In this document: one piece after another, positions 37,654-50,072 of the stretch
How the letters are laid out: the number at the start of each line of letters is the position of its first letter
How positions within the stretch are numbered: position 1 is the stretch's first letter
Assembly: GCF_003576645.1 (NCBI RefSeq)
Contig: NC_044929.1
Location: forward strand, 4,680,753-4,744,752
Direction: 5' to 3'
DNA: 64,000 nucleotides
Source of the DNA: Ipomoea triloba
Lineage: Eukaryota; Streptophyta; Magnoliopsida; Solanales; Convolvulaceae
The notes under the pieces: model-generated
What the model was told of the DNA's origin: nothing
Database searches by the model: none
The model's input: only the letters and a program-made list of their open reading frames with translations
Made by a program: the position numbers and the translations under genes

Positions 37654-38654
37654 TTCCTCCAAATGTCATAAATGGCCTAAGTTTGTATAATATTACTTAT
37701 TTTTCTAATCCTTAACTTGTATGGAAAAAATTATTACTCCGTAAAAGGGTATAAACTTTCTTTGTCAATTTTCCAATGCACGGCAAGCGATAATACATTA
37801 TATTCCTAGTTTCACCATAGCTTGCCTCAAAGATCATTAATTAATTGATAATCAATAGTTTAATATGAAATTAATTAGCCAATAGTACAGTTAAGATATT
37901 GATAGGTTTCAATCAATTTGATTCAAAGGAGGAAGATTCACCATAGCTTGCCTCAAAGATCATTCCTTTTGTTCTTTCCTATACTACTTAGACATAAGAC
38001 ATTTACATTAGATGTGTACGTAAGTGCAACAAAAGCAGGATGTGACTTTCAACTTGTAGCTATTTTACTACTCCGTACTATTTATGCTGCAAAACGATAA
38101 ACGAATGAAAATAGAAAACTGGCAACGAGTAAACGTCAAAATTTATTACCAAAAATAGGAGCAGCTGGGCTGGATTAATTCTAATGCCAAAATTAATGAT
38201 TTAATATTTGATCATTAGAAGCTATAAATCAACGGTACATCAAATTCTTACCCTCATCATGAGTTTTTATCGTCTGGAACTTTGGAATTTCCTGCGGATT
38301 AATTAGTAAGCTAAAATCAAAACTCATTGTCAAATATGTGAATTATTCAATGTAATCAAAATAGCCAACGTAATATATTGGAAAGGAAGACTCAGAATAT
38401 AACAACCCTTACATGTATGGCCTTTGGTAATGCATACTAGTTTTGTTACAAGCAACAAAACTCCTTTGACACAACCCTTACATGTATCAGTACAATTGAA
38501 AAACCAGAAAATAAAACAAAATGTGCACGAGATTATATTGTTTCATTAAAACCATCACAACCATTAATTTCAGGGGGCAGCTCAGTCACATTAAAATTGT
38601 TATACAAAAACTTCAATGGCTCCGGAAACAACAAAGGGAGGGACCAGCCAGCTT
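37654..38654. other. Intergenic, 3' flank of AP1M
   Basis: AT-rich. CACCATAGCTTGCCTCAAAG occurs twice, 128 bp apart (about 37812 and 37940). It contains the 3' UTR of AP1M on the minus strand. No gene recognised. Confidence 0.45.
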
Positions 38655-40449
38655 TTACATCAGTCTTAACTCGTATTCGCCAGCCATAGTGATATATCTC
38701 ACCCAAGGAAGAGCCTGGTACCCACTTTTTTCAATGATCTTCAAATATCGAACCTACAAGATCCCAGAATAGTATAAATCCCCAGGGAAAATGTCATATC
38801 AACTTGTAATCCAGTGCAAAGTGCGCAAGCATTACAATAGAAGCATGGCCAAAACAAAATTCATTAACATACAAGTCTAGAAGTGTTCCCTTTTTAAACA
38901 CAAAAATAAAATAAAAATGATGATAACCTAAGATTTGGTATGATGCTTTCACATACATTATCTATCTCAATAGGATTCAAGCCAAATGTTCAGAGGTAAA
39001 AATAAAAAATAAAAATCCACTAAGTTAGCAAACATACTACGGTCATGATCTTTAAACTTTAGACCTAACTTCAGTTCCTAATAACAGTCCAACACTCCAA
39101 CCTTGAGTAGAAATTACATAAGATATGACGCTCCCTGCTTTCTCAAATACCCCTTGCCTCACATACCAAGCTCCAGTCAATTGGTTCACTACATTTAACA
39201 AACCCGCAGGATGCAGATCCTACACATCTAAACTGCTGCTCCACCTGGCTGACAACTGACACCCACACTCATTTTCCTCCCTAACAAACCAGCACTCCAC
39301 TAATATCAAATAAATAATACTAGACACAAAGCTGACCATATACAAAATGACATTACAATATCAATTACTCATTACATTAGGTCACCACCATGCATCGTGT
39401 AGAAAGCATGCAAGGTAGCACTTTATGTAATTAAAACAGTACCAAACTCCTAATTAAGAAAAGGGCTTACTTGTATTCCTGAAACAGTAAAATATGGTAT
39501 TTCAAACTTCACCCTTATAGGAGCTTTTCTTTCAGGGGTTGTTTCCTCAGAGGTAATACTGGGAAGACGAAACTCTGCTCTCAGCATATATTCCTAGAAA
39601 AGAAAAACGGAATTTGCATGTGTTATTTATTGAACTAACCAACATGGTCAACGATTGAAACAAGATAGCTACTACTTGATATTTGTTCTTACCTTGCCAC
39701 CTGGAAAAGATTTGATTTTCCAAACCAATGCATCCTTTTCAGGAGCATAAGTAGATGATCCCATGGATGTGCGGACATTTGGATTAGTAGCATCAACTGG
39801 TACAGGTAACTCAATCTCAACATTAGTTGCAGTGCTGAAAAAAAAAAAAAAAAAACAAGTAGCTCGTGACCAGATATTTAGTACATAAGTCAGCAAGAAT
39901 GAAGAATATGGTGTTGCAAGGCTCTTAATTATGGCTATGCATCAACTACTGATAAATGATAAATATACCTGCGTTCTTTAAATTGGCTCCGTGCTTTCAC
40001 CATAAATTCTATGCGGCTCCTAGAGTGTCTTTCCACTTGAGCTTCTACCCATATCAAAGGCTTTACCTGTCGGCAAAAGAACAATATGAGCATTCTAACA
40101 CTTTTAGTATTGTTAGTATACGTACACATACACATATATACATAAATATATGATTGAATGAAAGATCACATTCAAAACCAAGGCCCCATATGACAGACCT
40201 GAGTAGTGAGTCTGTAGGTCATGAGATCAAAAGATCCATCAGGAGGTATGAAGGATATTGTTCGATCATTTTCGAATCGGGCCAAGCGAACACATCTGGA
40301 TTTGAAGTAGAAATTATTAGGAAATTGAATCAGGGAACAAATGTAAAGAGTAGAGAGGTACTCAAAATTGATTATACTAAAAAAGAATAGTCTTTTAGTT
40401 GTTGATTTCAACAAAAGATGTAAAATATAGAGCTCCACTAGTTTAACAA

Positions 40450-40511
<62 letters not shown>

Positions 40512-43291
40512 TGATAATGGCGTTAAGTTAAAAAAAGAAAATTTAATAAAGGGAATAGTTGCTAGAAAAATAGTTGTTATTCATTCTCTCTTCCCATTCA
40601 CTATTTTCCCCAGTAAAGTTCCTTTCAGGAATCACGGAATTAAACTTATCAACTAGCACATTGTATCAGTTGAAGAAAGCATTACACATAATAACTAAAC
40701 TATCCATCATTTAGTACATACTGATGAAACTTGATGTCATCTAAATCAATGGCTTTTCCCTTAGTAGATCGTCCTTGAGCCTCCAGTAAAACTCTGTCAT
40801 TCAGACCAAGTTTACACTCGGGCATACCACTGCATGTTTAGAAACAGTAGTGGTTAATAATTTGGCCAAAATTACCACTCAAAAAGATAGCACAATACTG
40901 GAAGGTTGACAATATACCAATATAACACATGTAGACTAGGTATTTCTTTATTTTCCTTTCTCAGGCCAAGCTCATTGAAAATAGAAATTAAAAAAAAAAA
41001 AACGAAAAACAAAAAACAAAAACAAAACAAAAGTGAAGCAACAAAATCATAAACAGGGATCTGTCCCTGGGATAAAAGCTTTGGTTGCAAAAAGTTCACA
41101 ACATTAAATAAATTTAATGGAGCAAAGGACCCATTTTCTTAGATAATTAACTGATGCAAACATACAAACTGTCTTTTATAATAGTCCATGGGACAAATTT
41201 TAAAGAGCAAGTTCAAAGGTAATATTTTGCCTCTAAGAAGACTGTTTAACTCATTCATGTACTGGGTGCATATTTCCAGAAGTTTATAACAGAGAAACCT
41301 CTGAAACTTATTAGAATTTTGAAAAAGCAGGGTTCTTCAAATAATGGGCAGGAACAACAAGATAACAACATGTCCAGTCAGCCTCAATTTCTCACTTTGA
41401 ACAGACAAAATTCCTTCACAACAACCAAATAGAACACAGTTCAAACAAAAATAGAATAAATTAAAAGCAAAAAATATTCATAAGTTCGACTGACTCTTAT
41501 TATGATTGCCTATGTAAACTGCAATTGGGAAGGTTGCCCACACCACAAAATAAAACAAAGGGTTCAAAGGAGTAGAAAGGAACACACTACGAAGTAATAT
41601 ACATGATAGGTACTGGTACACATATCTGGTGATATAAAAGATTAGCAGTGGCTACAAGAAAACAATTACCGAGCATGCCTTTTCCAGCATAGAATATGGA
41701 GAACTAAAATTCAGCAGGAAAAAACACACCTCAAATATGTCCTCATCTTTAATGCACCGACAACATCTGACCGCACTATTTGTCCATTACTATTGACAAG
41801 AATGTTAACACTTTCCACAACATCTAAAAATACCTGGATACATAGAACATTTCCTTAGATTCCAGTGGCTTAAGAGAAATCATTTCAGATTAAACAGAGA
41901 AACCTACTTCATTTTTCTTGTAATTTATTCCTTCACTGCGCCATGATACTGCATTGGTAACAGCCATGGGAGGCCTTTGCGTAACCTCCATCCTATAAGC
42001 ATCAGTCTTGATAAATTCACTAAGAATTTTGGCTTCAGTAAATTGAGGATACCCAAAGTCCATGATTTCATCAAGCAACTCATACTGCAAAAAGATAAAA
42101 GTAGCATCTTAACCACAAGAAGTCTTTCTATTTTCACATAAATGACCACATGTAGCCAATTGTAATCAAAATTTTGATAGGTACATGAAAAGACTCAATT
42201 AGAGATTTGAACATTTCCTCATACCACAACAACAAAATTGTCTCTCAGAGATTCTTCTTCTAACTCTTCAAAATAATGCTTAAACACCTGTAATGAATAT
42301 TATAAAAGAATGATGGCCTACAATTAAATGAAAGCTAAAATGGAAATTTGAGCAGATAAAACTAAAGTTGATATCCCATCTCCAAATCTCCAATAGTCCT
42401 TACATCAACTAAACGGTGTAGAAACAGAAGCAAACTAGCAGCATTGCAGTTCTGCCTCGATGCAATCATGAGGTACACATTGTTATGCTGGATAAACATA
42501 TATGTAACACCGCTGTCATATGCAACAGGATCTTGAGGATCACCCTGAAACCAAATCGAATTTCAAAGGAAATTATAAGATCCCCAGCCCCCAGTCCACT
42601 AATAATTACTGAATTACACAAAGTATTTATAGGAAGTGACAGCAAAGATCAATAACAATATTGAAGATATAAAACAATAGATTAGTATATGAAATCATTT
42701 AAATTTAAATGTATAACTATTTAAGTTTCCTTTTCTTGACTTGTTATGGTTCTTCCACATTTCAATTATGGAGTATAAAGATTTGTTCTTAAACACCAGC
42801 AAAAACCAAGGAAAATAAGTAACACTTTTATTGTGATCTGGAGGGCATGCTTATGCAAATTAATCAAATCTGAATCTATAAAAACCCAATAAAATTTAGA
42901 TACAGAGTACTAACAGCTTCTACATTTTGCTAAATTTCTTTCTTCAAAAAGTGTTTCCAAGTCCAAATGATACGAATAATAATGCAAATGCAGGAAAAAT
43001 AAAGTAAGTGTCTAGAGAGCATCCTTTAAAAAGTAAATTTCCCCTTGCTAACTTTACTCGAGCAAGGAACAGTGGTGAGCTAAACTCATCCTAATGTTTA
43101 AGGTTAACTAAACGTTTTAATATCTAGAACAGATGGAATTTTCATTAAAATGAAGAAAAAACCTCTTTCTCGAGAAGCTTGGTGAAGAAGCGTTCGGCTT
43201 GAGTGGAGGAGACATCGCCACGATAGTCTCGCCACACAAGCACACGGCCCTTGATGTCCAAGAGGAATAGCGCCGAGGCCGCTCCGGCCAT
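38655..43291 (-). CDS. AP1M2: AP-1 complex subunit mu (medium chain)
   Basis: Eleven exons, minus strand: 43163-43291, 42404-42544, 42225-42287, 41908-42084, 41730-41833, 40722-40829, 40199-40295, 39969-40066, 39693-39834, 39471-39593, 38655-38753; 426 residues, about the plant family length of 428. The mu chain of the trans-Golgi/early-endosome AP-1 clathrin adaptor binds YxxPhi sorting signals. The N-terminal longin-like part starts MAGAASALFLLDIKGRVLVW; the C-terminal mu-homology domain includes LSGMPECKLGLNDR, SFIPPDGSFDLMTYR, RKAPIRVKFEIP and the end ITMAGEYELRLM. All splice phases agree and no stop or frameshift is seen. The start is the conserved MAGA. Assignment to isoform 2 (HAP13-like) rather than 1 is from overall resemblance only. 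Confidence 0.95.
40447..40509. repeat. (AAT)n microsatellite in AP1M intron
   Basis: About 20 uninterrupted trinucleotide units in the intron between exons 6 and 7. Probably length-polymorphic. Confidence 0.95.
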
Positions 43292-43610
43292 TATCGGCGG
43301 CCGGATTTGGAAATCAGCCGGAGATCGTGGATCGGACGGCTACACCGAGAGAGATTCGCGATCAGATCTGCGGATGTTGTGCCGGTATAACAATTACGAG
43401 AAATTACAGCAGAAAATGCTGTAGAAAACAGTCTTCTCAAGTCTCAACTAGACCATATTGACCATATGGCAATGGATTGGTGAGTTTTGAGAAAGATCGG
43501 AATGGAGCTCCGGCAGAGCATGAGATGCGATCTTAACCGAAGCTGAGCTGCCTGTGACTATCTGTACAATTGGGCCTATTCCTGGAACTTAGCCCAATAA
43601 TGAGTGAACC

Positions 43611-43989
43611 GATAGTTATATCATGGATTTGTTGCAACCCGTACTCAAAATACACAATTTACATAATAAATGTTTACAATTTTCATATTAAATATTCAAA
43701 GCTTAAATTGTGAATATTTAGTATGTAAATCACAATTTGCATATTGAATGTTTACATTGTAAACATTCAATATGTAAATTGTGTATTTTGGACTCGTGTC
43801 CACCTTGTAAAGTGCAACCGGGTTTAAAATACACAATTTACATATTGAATGTTCACAATTCAAATTGTGAACATTGTGAACATTCAGTATGCAAATTATA
43901 AACATTCATTAGTTAAATTATAAACATTCAGTATGTAAATGGACACAATTCACCTTGCAAGGTGGACTCGAGTCCATGATGTAACTACT
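43611..43989. mobile_element. Small MULE-like element with internal short repeats
   Basis: Ends TAGTTATATCATGGA and, reverse-complemented from the right, TAGTTACATCATGGA. Flanks TGAGTGAAC and TGAATGAAC (one mismatch) suggest a 9-bp duplication. The interior has several copies of ACATATTGAATGTTTAC in both orientations, and hairpin-like CACCTTGCAAGGTG. It resembles in design the larger element at 55403-57711. Confidence 0.6.
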
Positions 43990-44593
43990 TGTGAATGAAC
44001 CCGAATTAAGGCATATCTCTTCTCAACCGAGTCGTTATTGCATGGACCATAGTTCACATAGCAGAAAATTATTGTGTGGATCACGGTTCAAAACGACATC
44101 ATTTTGATGTTAAAAAAAAATCTTTATTCCGCACGCGTATTATAATAATGAACATTCCAGGATAAGATAATGTCTTTTATAAGTTAAAATAATGTACTTT
44201 ATATTTGTGAAAAATAATAAAAATTTTGGGGTAAGATAATATATTTTATGAGTTAGAATAATGTATTTTATGAGTTAAATAATATATAATGTACTTTGAG
44301 TTAGAATAATATTGTGATCCACGAATAAATTTTTACTAAAGGTACATTATTTGTGCATTGGATGTTCATTATTTAGTACATTCAATACACAAATAATGTA
44401 ATTTCAAAAAAAAATGAGCATTCAATGTATCAAAATAGATATTCGTGAGGAAACCAACCACTATATTATGTTTTATCACTTTTATGTAGATGTGAGCCAA
44501 TTGTGCAACAAATAGATGAGCTTACGCACGAGAAGTGGAAGTATCTTTTGCTAAAGATGCCCACCTTGGTGTGGTTAGTTAACTATGAAGTGT
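43990..44593. other. Intergenic with small inverted repeats
   Basis: About 44130-44330 repeats AATGTATTTTATGAGTTA-like units. About 44344-44400 is an inverted repeat (ACATTATTTGTGCATTGGATG against its complement with one mismatch). Probably decayed DNA-transposon sequence; no gene. Confidence 0.4.
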
Positions 44594-44673
44594 GTAATCT
44601 TTCATGGAACAAGTCCTCGATCTAAAGGTTGGGTGAAGCTGAATATGGATGGTTGCTTTAGTGTACATGTCGG
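44594..44673 (+). pseudogene. LINE RNase H relic, left part (split by copia)
   Basis: One frame contains GWVKLNMDGCF, the start of the RNase H domain of plant non-LTR elements (usual form GWVKLNxDG, with the first catalytic Asp). It is interrupted by the copia element; the target duplication GTCGG (44669-44673) is the last host sequence. It continues at 49641. Confidence 0.6.
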
Positions 44674-45144
44674 TGTTGCGCCCGCGGAAGTGGGATAGAT
44701 CAGATTGCAACAATAATTTGAGAAAGAAAAATAAATGAGGCACAGATTTTACGTGGAAAACCCCTAAACAAATTAGGGTAAAAACCACGGGCAAGGGTAG
44801 AAGAATTTCACTATGAGAAAATAGGAGTTACAACCACTCTCTAACTAACAAGGAGAAAACAAGGATAATTCTCTCTTGCTAGGAAGGAGAAATACACTCA
44901 ACAAACTCTGTAATATCTCTAGTATATGAGGGAAGAATAGAATGATTTGGGATGACTAGAATGACAAATGACCTCCCTATTTATAGTTGTAGATTTGGGG
45001 TCATTTTGTAATTAGCCTAAAATGTAAGGACCAAACAATAAATATTTTGTTCAACAAAGTTTGGCTACCTAACATTCTTGTTCAAAGTTGGCAACTTCCT
45101 AATTTGGCTGCTGCATGGATGTTGCCTAACTCCATTTGCCGACA
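44674..45144 (-). repeat. copia 3' LTR
   Basis: The LTR next to the purine tract; downstream relative to the minus-strand element. TG...CA ends and target duplication on the outer side. Confidence 0.95.
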
Positions 45145-45219
45145 ATCTCCCACTTGAAGATTAGATTGTAACAATCATATCTTCACACCATTCTTTCTAC
45201 CTTGCACTTTCCATGTCGC

Positions 45220-48200
45220 TTACATCTCTATCAGGCCACAGGAAGATCGACACCAAGTAAACTTATCAACATTGATTACCTTTGTTAGGAAATCTGCTAC
45301 GTTGTCCGTGGTATGGATTTTCTGCAAATCTACTGTCCCTTCTTCCACCTTCTCTCGGATGAAATGGTACTGCACTCGTATGTGTTTCGTCCTTGAATGA
45401 AATGCAGGATTCCTTGCTAGATGCAAGGCACTCTGACTGTCACAAAACAAAGAGACAAACTCTTGTTTGTGCCCGAGCTCCTCCAATAGCATTTTCAACC
45501 AAATTGCTTCTTTACTGGCTTGTGTAGCTGCTACGTATTCTGCTTCTGTTGTTGACGTAGCCACAACTGCTTGCAGTTTTGAAACCCAGCTTACAGCTCC
45601 ACCAGCAACTTTGAACACATATCCTGTCGTAGATTTACTTTTATCCAAATCCCCTGCATAGTCAGAATCCACATACCCGTTGATAATAAAGTCTGATCCT
45701 CCATAACATAATGCAACATCTGAGGTCCCCTTGATGTATCTTAGGATCCTCTTCACACAGTTCCAATGCTCTCTGCCTGGATTCGCCATGTACCGACTAA
45801 CTACTCCCACTGCTTGCGCAATGTCTGGTCTTGTACATATCATAGCGAACATTAGACTCCCCACCGCTGATGCATACGGTACTCGAGACATCTCCATCCT
45901 CCCTTCTTCATTGCTAGGACTCATACTTGAGGATACTTTGAGATTAATAGGAAGAGGGGTAGAAATTGGCTTACAATCTTGCATGCTGAAACGTGACAAG
46001 ATTTTCTTTAAATAATTCTTTTGAGAAAGCCAAATCTTCCTATTACCTCTGTCTCGGTGAATTTGCATCCCTAGAATCTTGTTTGCTGGTCCCAAGTCCT
46101 TCATTTCAAATTCCCTAGCCAGTTGTGCCTTCAATTCATCAATGTGATCTTTGTTGGGGCCTGCGACCAACATGTCATCTACATACAACAGCAATATAAC
46201 AAAGTTATCTTTTCCAAACCTCTTGAAATATGCACAAGGGTCTGCATTCAGTCTGTTGTATCCAAGGCACATGATGAAGGAATCAAATCTCTTATACCAA
46301 CACCTTGGCGCCTGCTTTAAACCGTACAGAGATTTGTTCAACCTGCAAACCAAGTTCTGATTTTCTTTGTCTTCAAATCCTTCAGGCTGGAGCATATATA
46401 TCTCTTCTTCAAGATCTCCATGAAGAAAAGCCGTTTTCACATCTAGCTGCTCTAGATGTAAGTTGAATGTAGCACACATCGCCAAAACTACACGAACTGT
46501 TGTTAGTCGAACCACAGGTGAAAATATTTCATTGAAATCAATACCTTCTTTCTGAGCATATCCCTTCACCACCAGTCTTGCACGATACCGCTCCACTTGA
46601 TCGGCACCATTCCTTTTGATTTTGAAGACCCATTTGTTACCAATTGGCTTCCTTCCTTGTGGTAGTGGCACAAGTTCCCATGTATTATTTTTATGGAGAG
46701 CTTCTATTTCTTCCTGCATTGCTGCCGTCCATTGAGAAACATCTGAGCTGTTTATCGCCTCCTGAAAGGTTGATGGCTCACCATCCTCTGTTAGAAGGCA
46801 GTATGCAACATTCCCTTCCATAACATAATCTGAGTGCCAAGTGGGACGTCTTCTTTCACGGTCTGATTGACGAGTTGTTGGAGCTCCAGAGCGTTCTGGT
46901 TCTGGTTCCTCGTGCGCCGGTTCTGCTTCAGAAGAATCTTGTTCAAATTCCTCCTCTACCTGTATCTGAGTAGTTTCTGGCTTTTCCTTTTCCGTGCTAT
47001 CATCAACTTCTCCTCTTTGTAGCCTGTCCTCTACAAAGATAACATCCCTGCTAATGACAACTTTGTGGGCAGTGGGATCCCACAAGCGATACCCCTTTAC
47101 TCCATCAGCATACCCCAAGAATCTACATTTCCTGGACTTCGGATCCAACTTTGTAATTTCCTGGGCATTGTACATTGCATACACAATGCTTCCAAATATA
47201 TGGAGGTTTGAATAATCAACAGGCTTACCAGTCCACATCTCCATTGGTGTCTTCAGCTCGATTGCAGTTGATGGAGCTCGATTCACCAAATAACAGGCAG
47301 TATTGACTGCTTCTGCCCAGAATGATTTTTCTAATCCCGCAGCTCTCAACATTGCTCTTGTCCTTTCCAGCAAGGTTCTGTTCATCCGCTCTGCCACTCC
47401 ATTTTGTTGAGGAGTGTATGCCACCGTGAACTGCCTTTTGATGCATTCCTTCTTGCAGAAGTCATCAAATTCCTTACTTGTATATTCCCCTCCATTATCT
47501 GTCCTGAAACACTTGATCTTCTTCCCGGAATCAAGTTCCACCCGTGCTTTGAAGGCTTTGAAAGTCGCAAACACATCTGACTTTCTCTTGATAGGGTACA
47601 CCCAGCATCTCCTAGAGTAATCGTCGATGAATGAGACAAAATACTTTGCCCCTCCTAGGGATGGAACCGGTGCTTGCCACACATCAGAGTGAACCAATTC
47701 TAGAACAACCTTGCCTCTAGAATTTGATGTGCTGAATTTAAGACGGTGCTGCTTACTTGTTATACAATGCTCACACAAAGGAAGTGATACCTTTGTTAAC
47801 CCCGGAAGTAGCTTTTGCTCCACAAGAATCTTCATTCCTTGTTCTGACATGTGCCCAAGTTTCTGATGCCATAGCAGCGTAGAGTCTGGACTACATGCGG
47901 CAACCGATGCCTCTGCTTCTTGCAAAGTCTCTCCCTTCAGCATGTATAGATTTGCAGCTATCTTTTCCCCTTTCATCACCACAAGCGCTCCTTGGAAAAT
48001 CTTCATGACTCCTTTCTGTGTTTCAATCTTGGTTGCACTATTATCCAATATTCCATAGGATAATAGATTTTTCTTCAGGCCCTTCACGTGCCGCACATCC
48101 TGAACAGTTTGGACTGTTCCATCGTACATCTTCAGCTTGATGGTTCCAATGCCGATAATCTCCAAGGCATGATCGTCGCAGCTGTACACAGATCCTCCTG

Positions 48201-49116
48201 AGATTGGTTCATAATGATGGAACCATTCTCTCCTTGAGGTCATGTGATATGTGGCTCCCGAGTCTATAAGCCATATATCCGCGAACCTTTTTCTGCCTTC
48301 CCTGGCTATTGATGCTTCGCAACAGAGAGCACTTCCATCATCCGAGGTACTTGCAACATTTCCTTGAGGATTGGAATTCTGAGGTAAATTCCAACAATCT
48401 TTCTTCAAGTGACCCTTCTTTCCACAGTTGTAACACTTTAAATTCTTCTTACTTGATTTTGATCTACCACGACCACTGCTTTGGCCACGTTCTGTTGACC
48501 TTCCTCTCATCACCGTTAACGCCTCTGCCTGTTGCAGATTGACTTGTCTGTCCTCCTTGTTCTTGCGCCGACTTTCTTCTTCAAGAACCGCAGCTGCAAC
48601 ATCATCGAAGACTAGATAGTCTGTAAGGATGTTGTTTGTTAAGTTGATGATGAGCTGATCATACGAATCAGGTAGACTCTGAAGTAGAAGTTCCGCACGC
48701 TCCTGTGGCTCTATTTTACAGCTTAGAGATGTAAGCTGGGAAAATAGAGTATTCAGCGTATTTAAGTGTTCCGTCACTGAAGTAGATTCTGACATACGAA
48801 GAGTATATAATTTCCTCTTAAGGAAAATTTTGTTGTGCAGTGACTTGGCCTCGTACAACCGGTTGAGGTGATCCCAAATCTCCTTGGCCGTCTTCTTCTC
48901 CTCGATGCTTGACAATACTCCATCTGCTATTGATAGGTATAGATCCGCCATAGCATCCTCGTTCATCTCGCTCCATTTTTTGTCATCAGTAAAATCCACC
49001 GGCCTTTCACTGATAGCTGCTAGACAGTTGTCTTTCCTCAGGATAGCCTTTACCTTCAATTTCCACAAAGAGAAATTTTTCCCATTGAATTTTTCAATCT
49101 CAAATTTCGCTGCCAT
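45220..49116 (-). CDS. copia gag-pol polyprotein
   Basis: One uninterrupted frame of 1298 residues from the first ATG (MAAKFEIEKF; the open frame extends upstream into the primer-binding site without an ATG). Domain order is copia type: gag (UBN2-like), zinc knuckle CYNCGKKGHLKKDCW near residue 230, aspartic protease WLIDSGATYHM near 285, GAG-pre-integrase HQKLGHMSEQG, integrase with DDE-region landmarks SFIDDYSR, FRTDNGGEY and TPQQNGVAERMNR, reverse transcriptase with YVDDMLVAG, and RNase H with DSDYAGD and FLTKV near the end. Integrase before reverse transcriptase separates copia from gypsy. No frameshift or stop was found. Transcription would start in the LTR at 49169-49640. Confidence 0.97.
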   Translation of the reverse strand: MAAKFEIEKFNGKNFSLWKLKVKAILRKDNCLAAISERPVDFTDDKKWSEMNEDAMADLYLSIADGVLSSIEEKKTAKEIWDHLNRLYEAKSLHNKIFLKRKLYTLRMSESTSVTEHLNTLNTLFSQLTSLSCKIEPQERAELLLQSLPDSYDQLIINLTNNILTDYLVFDDVAAAVLEEESRRKNKEDRQVNLQQAEALTVMRGRSTERGQSSGRGRSKSSKKNLKCYNCGKKGHLKKDCWNLPQNSNPQGNVASTSDDGSALCCEASIAREGRKRFADIWLIDSGATYHMTSRREWFHHYEPISGGSVYSCDDHALEIIGIGTIKLKMYDGTVQTVQDVRHVKGLKKNLLSYGILDNSATKIETQKGVMKIFQGALVVMKGEKIAANLYMLKGETLQEAEASVAACSPDSTLLWHQKLGHMSEQGMKILVEQKLLPGLTKVSLPLCEHCITSKQHRLKFSTSNSRGKVVLELVHSDVWQAPVPSLGGAKYFVSFIDDYSRRCWVYPIKRKSDVFATFKAFKARVELDSGKKIKCFRTDNGGEYTSKEFDDFCKKECIKRQFTVAYTPQQNGVAERMNRTLLERTRAMLRAAGLEKSFWAEAVNTACYLVNRAPSTAIELKTPMEMWTGKPVDYSNLHIFGSIVYAMYNAQEITKLDPKSRKCRFLGYADGVKGYRLWDPTAHKVVISRDVIFVEDRLQRGEVDDSTEKEKPETTQIQVEEEFEQDSSEAEPAHEEPEPERSGAPTTRQSDRERRRPTWHSDYVMEGNVAYCLLTEDGEPSTFQEAINSSDVSQWTAAMQEEIEALHKNNTWELVPLPQGRKPIGNKWVFKIKRNGADQVERYRARLVVKGYAQKEGIDFNEIFSPVVRLTTVRVVLAMCATFNLHLEQLDVKTAFLHGDLEEEIYMLQPEGFEDKENQNLVCRLNKSLYGLKQAPRCWYKRFDSFIMCLGYNRLNADPCAYFKRFGKDNFVILLLYVDDMLVAGPNKDHIDELKAQLAREFEMKDLGPANKILGMQIHRDRGNRKIWLSQKNYLKKILSRFSMQDCKPISTPLPINLKVSSSMSPSNEEGRMEMSRVPYASAVGSLMFAMICTRPDIAQAVGVVSRYMANPGREHWNCVKRILRYIKGTSDVALCYGGSDFIINGYVDSDYAGDLDKSKSTTGYVFKVAGGAVSWVSKLQAVVATSTTEAEYVAATQASKEAIWLKMLLEELGHKQEFVSLFCDSQSALHLARNPAFHSRTKHIRVQYHFIREKVEEGTVDLQKIHTTDNVADFLTKVINVDKFTWCRSSCGLIEM

Positions 49117-49154
49117 ATTGTTCTTGAAACAAATTCTGAACAATATATCTAAAG

Positions 49155-49167
49155 GCTCTGATACCAA
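49155..49167 (-). other. copia primer binding site
   Basis: TTGGTATCAGAGC on the minus strand directly after the 5' LTR, complementary to the 3' end of plant initiator tRNA-Met, the standard copia primer. Confidence 0.9.
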
Positions 49168-49168
49168 T

Positions 49169-49640
49169 TGTTGCGCCCGCGGAAGTGGGATAGATCAGAT
49201 TGCAACAATAATTTGAGAAAGAAAAATAAATGAGGCACAGATTTTACGTGGAAAACCCCTAAACAAATTAGGGTAAAAACCACGGGCAAGGGTAGAAGAA
49301 TTTCACTATGAGAAAATAGGAGTTACAACCACTCTCTAACTAACAAGGAGAAAACAAGGATAATTCTCTCTTGCTAGGAAGGAGAAATACACTCAACAAA
49401 CTCTCTAATATCTCTAGTATATGAGGGAAGAATAGAATGATTTGGGATGACTAGAATGACAAAATGACCTCCCTATTTATAGTTGTAGATTTGGGGTCAT
49501 TTTGTAATTAGCCTAAAATGTAAGGACCAAACAATAAATATTTTGTTCAACAAAGTTTGGCTACCTAACATTCTTGTTCAAAGTTGGCAACTTCCTAATT
49601 TGGCTGCTGCATGGATGTTGCCTAACTCCATTTGCCGACA
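49169..49640 (-). repeat. copia 5' LTR
   Basis: The LTR next to the primer binding site; expected to carry the element promoter and polyadenylation signals. Near-identical to 44674-45144. Confidence 0.95.
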
Positions 49641-50072
49641 GTCGGAAGGGTCGAAAGTGGAAGGGTATTCAAGGGCTCAAAGAGTAAATGGATAGTTAGC
49701 TGTACATGTAATATTGGGAATTTGGGATATGTAATGCGGTGGATGTTGAAGCCTAGCATGTAAAGACTCGAGTTCAAGATCAATTGGAACTTGAGTAGCT
49801 TAGACTGTACATTATTCCTTCTGTTCACAAGCTGATCAAAGATGTACACTTCTTACAATGAAAATTTGAGTCAAATATCTACCACTCAAGGATTGAAAGA
49901 AGTCTGAATTCTATCAAAAACCTGCAACTAACCAAAAAAAAAAAAACAATTCTCCTTCAACTAGCTGAGGCATTCTATTCACTCATATTTTCTTCTCAGT
50001 AACATTGAATCCTCCCAAGGGTTGAGCAGTTGCAAAGAATGAAAAGTGCCCAAATATGCTTTGGTGCAAGAA
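49641..50072 (+). pseudogene. LINE RNase H relic, right part
   Basis: Continues the relic before the copia element. One frame shows KGSKSKWIV, CTCNIGN and DVEA-stop-HVKTRVQDQLELE, the order of the RNase H domain of plant LINEs (usual WGVKTGLQxAW region). An in-frame stop shows decay. Beyond about 49830 no homology is seen; the rest is the 3' flank of the PRS gene. Confidence 0.55.

Larger units (their letters stand above)
44674..49640 (-). mobile_element. Full-length Ty1/copia LTR retrotransposon
   Basis: The two LTRs (44674-45144, 471 bp; 49169-49640, 472 bp) begin TGTTGCG and end GCCGACA. I saw only one substitution (near 44910) and one A-run indel between them. The 5-bp target duplication GTCGG lies at 44669-44673 and 49641-49645. 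On the minus strand the primer binding site TGGTATCAGAGC (49155-49167, matching initiator tRNA-Met) follows the 5' LTR, and a purine-rich AAGTGGGAGA precedes the 3' LTR at about 45147-45158. With an intact polyprotein this indicates a young, potentially autonomous insertion. Confidence 0.95.
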
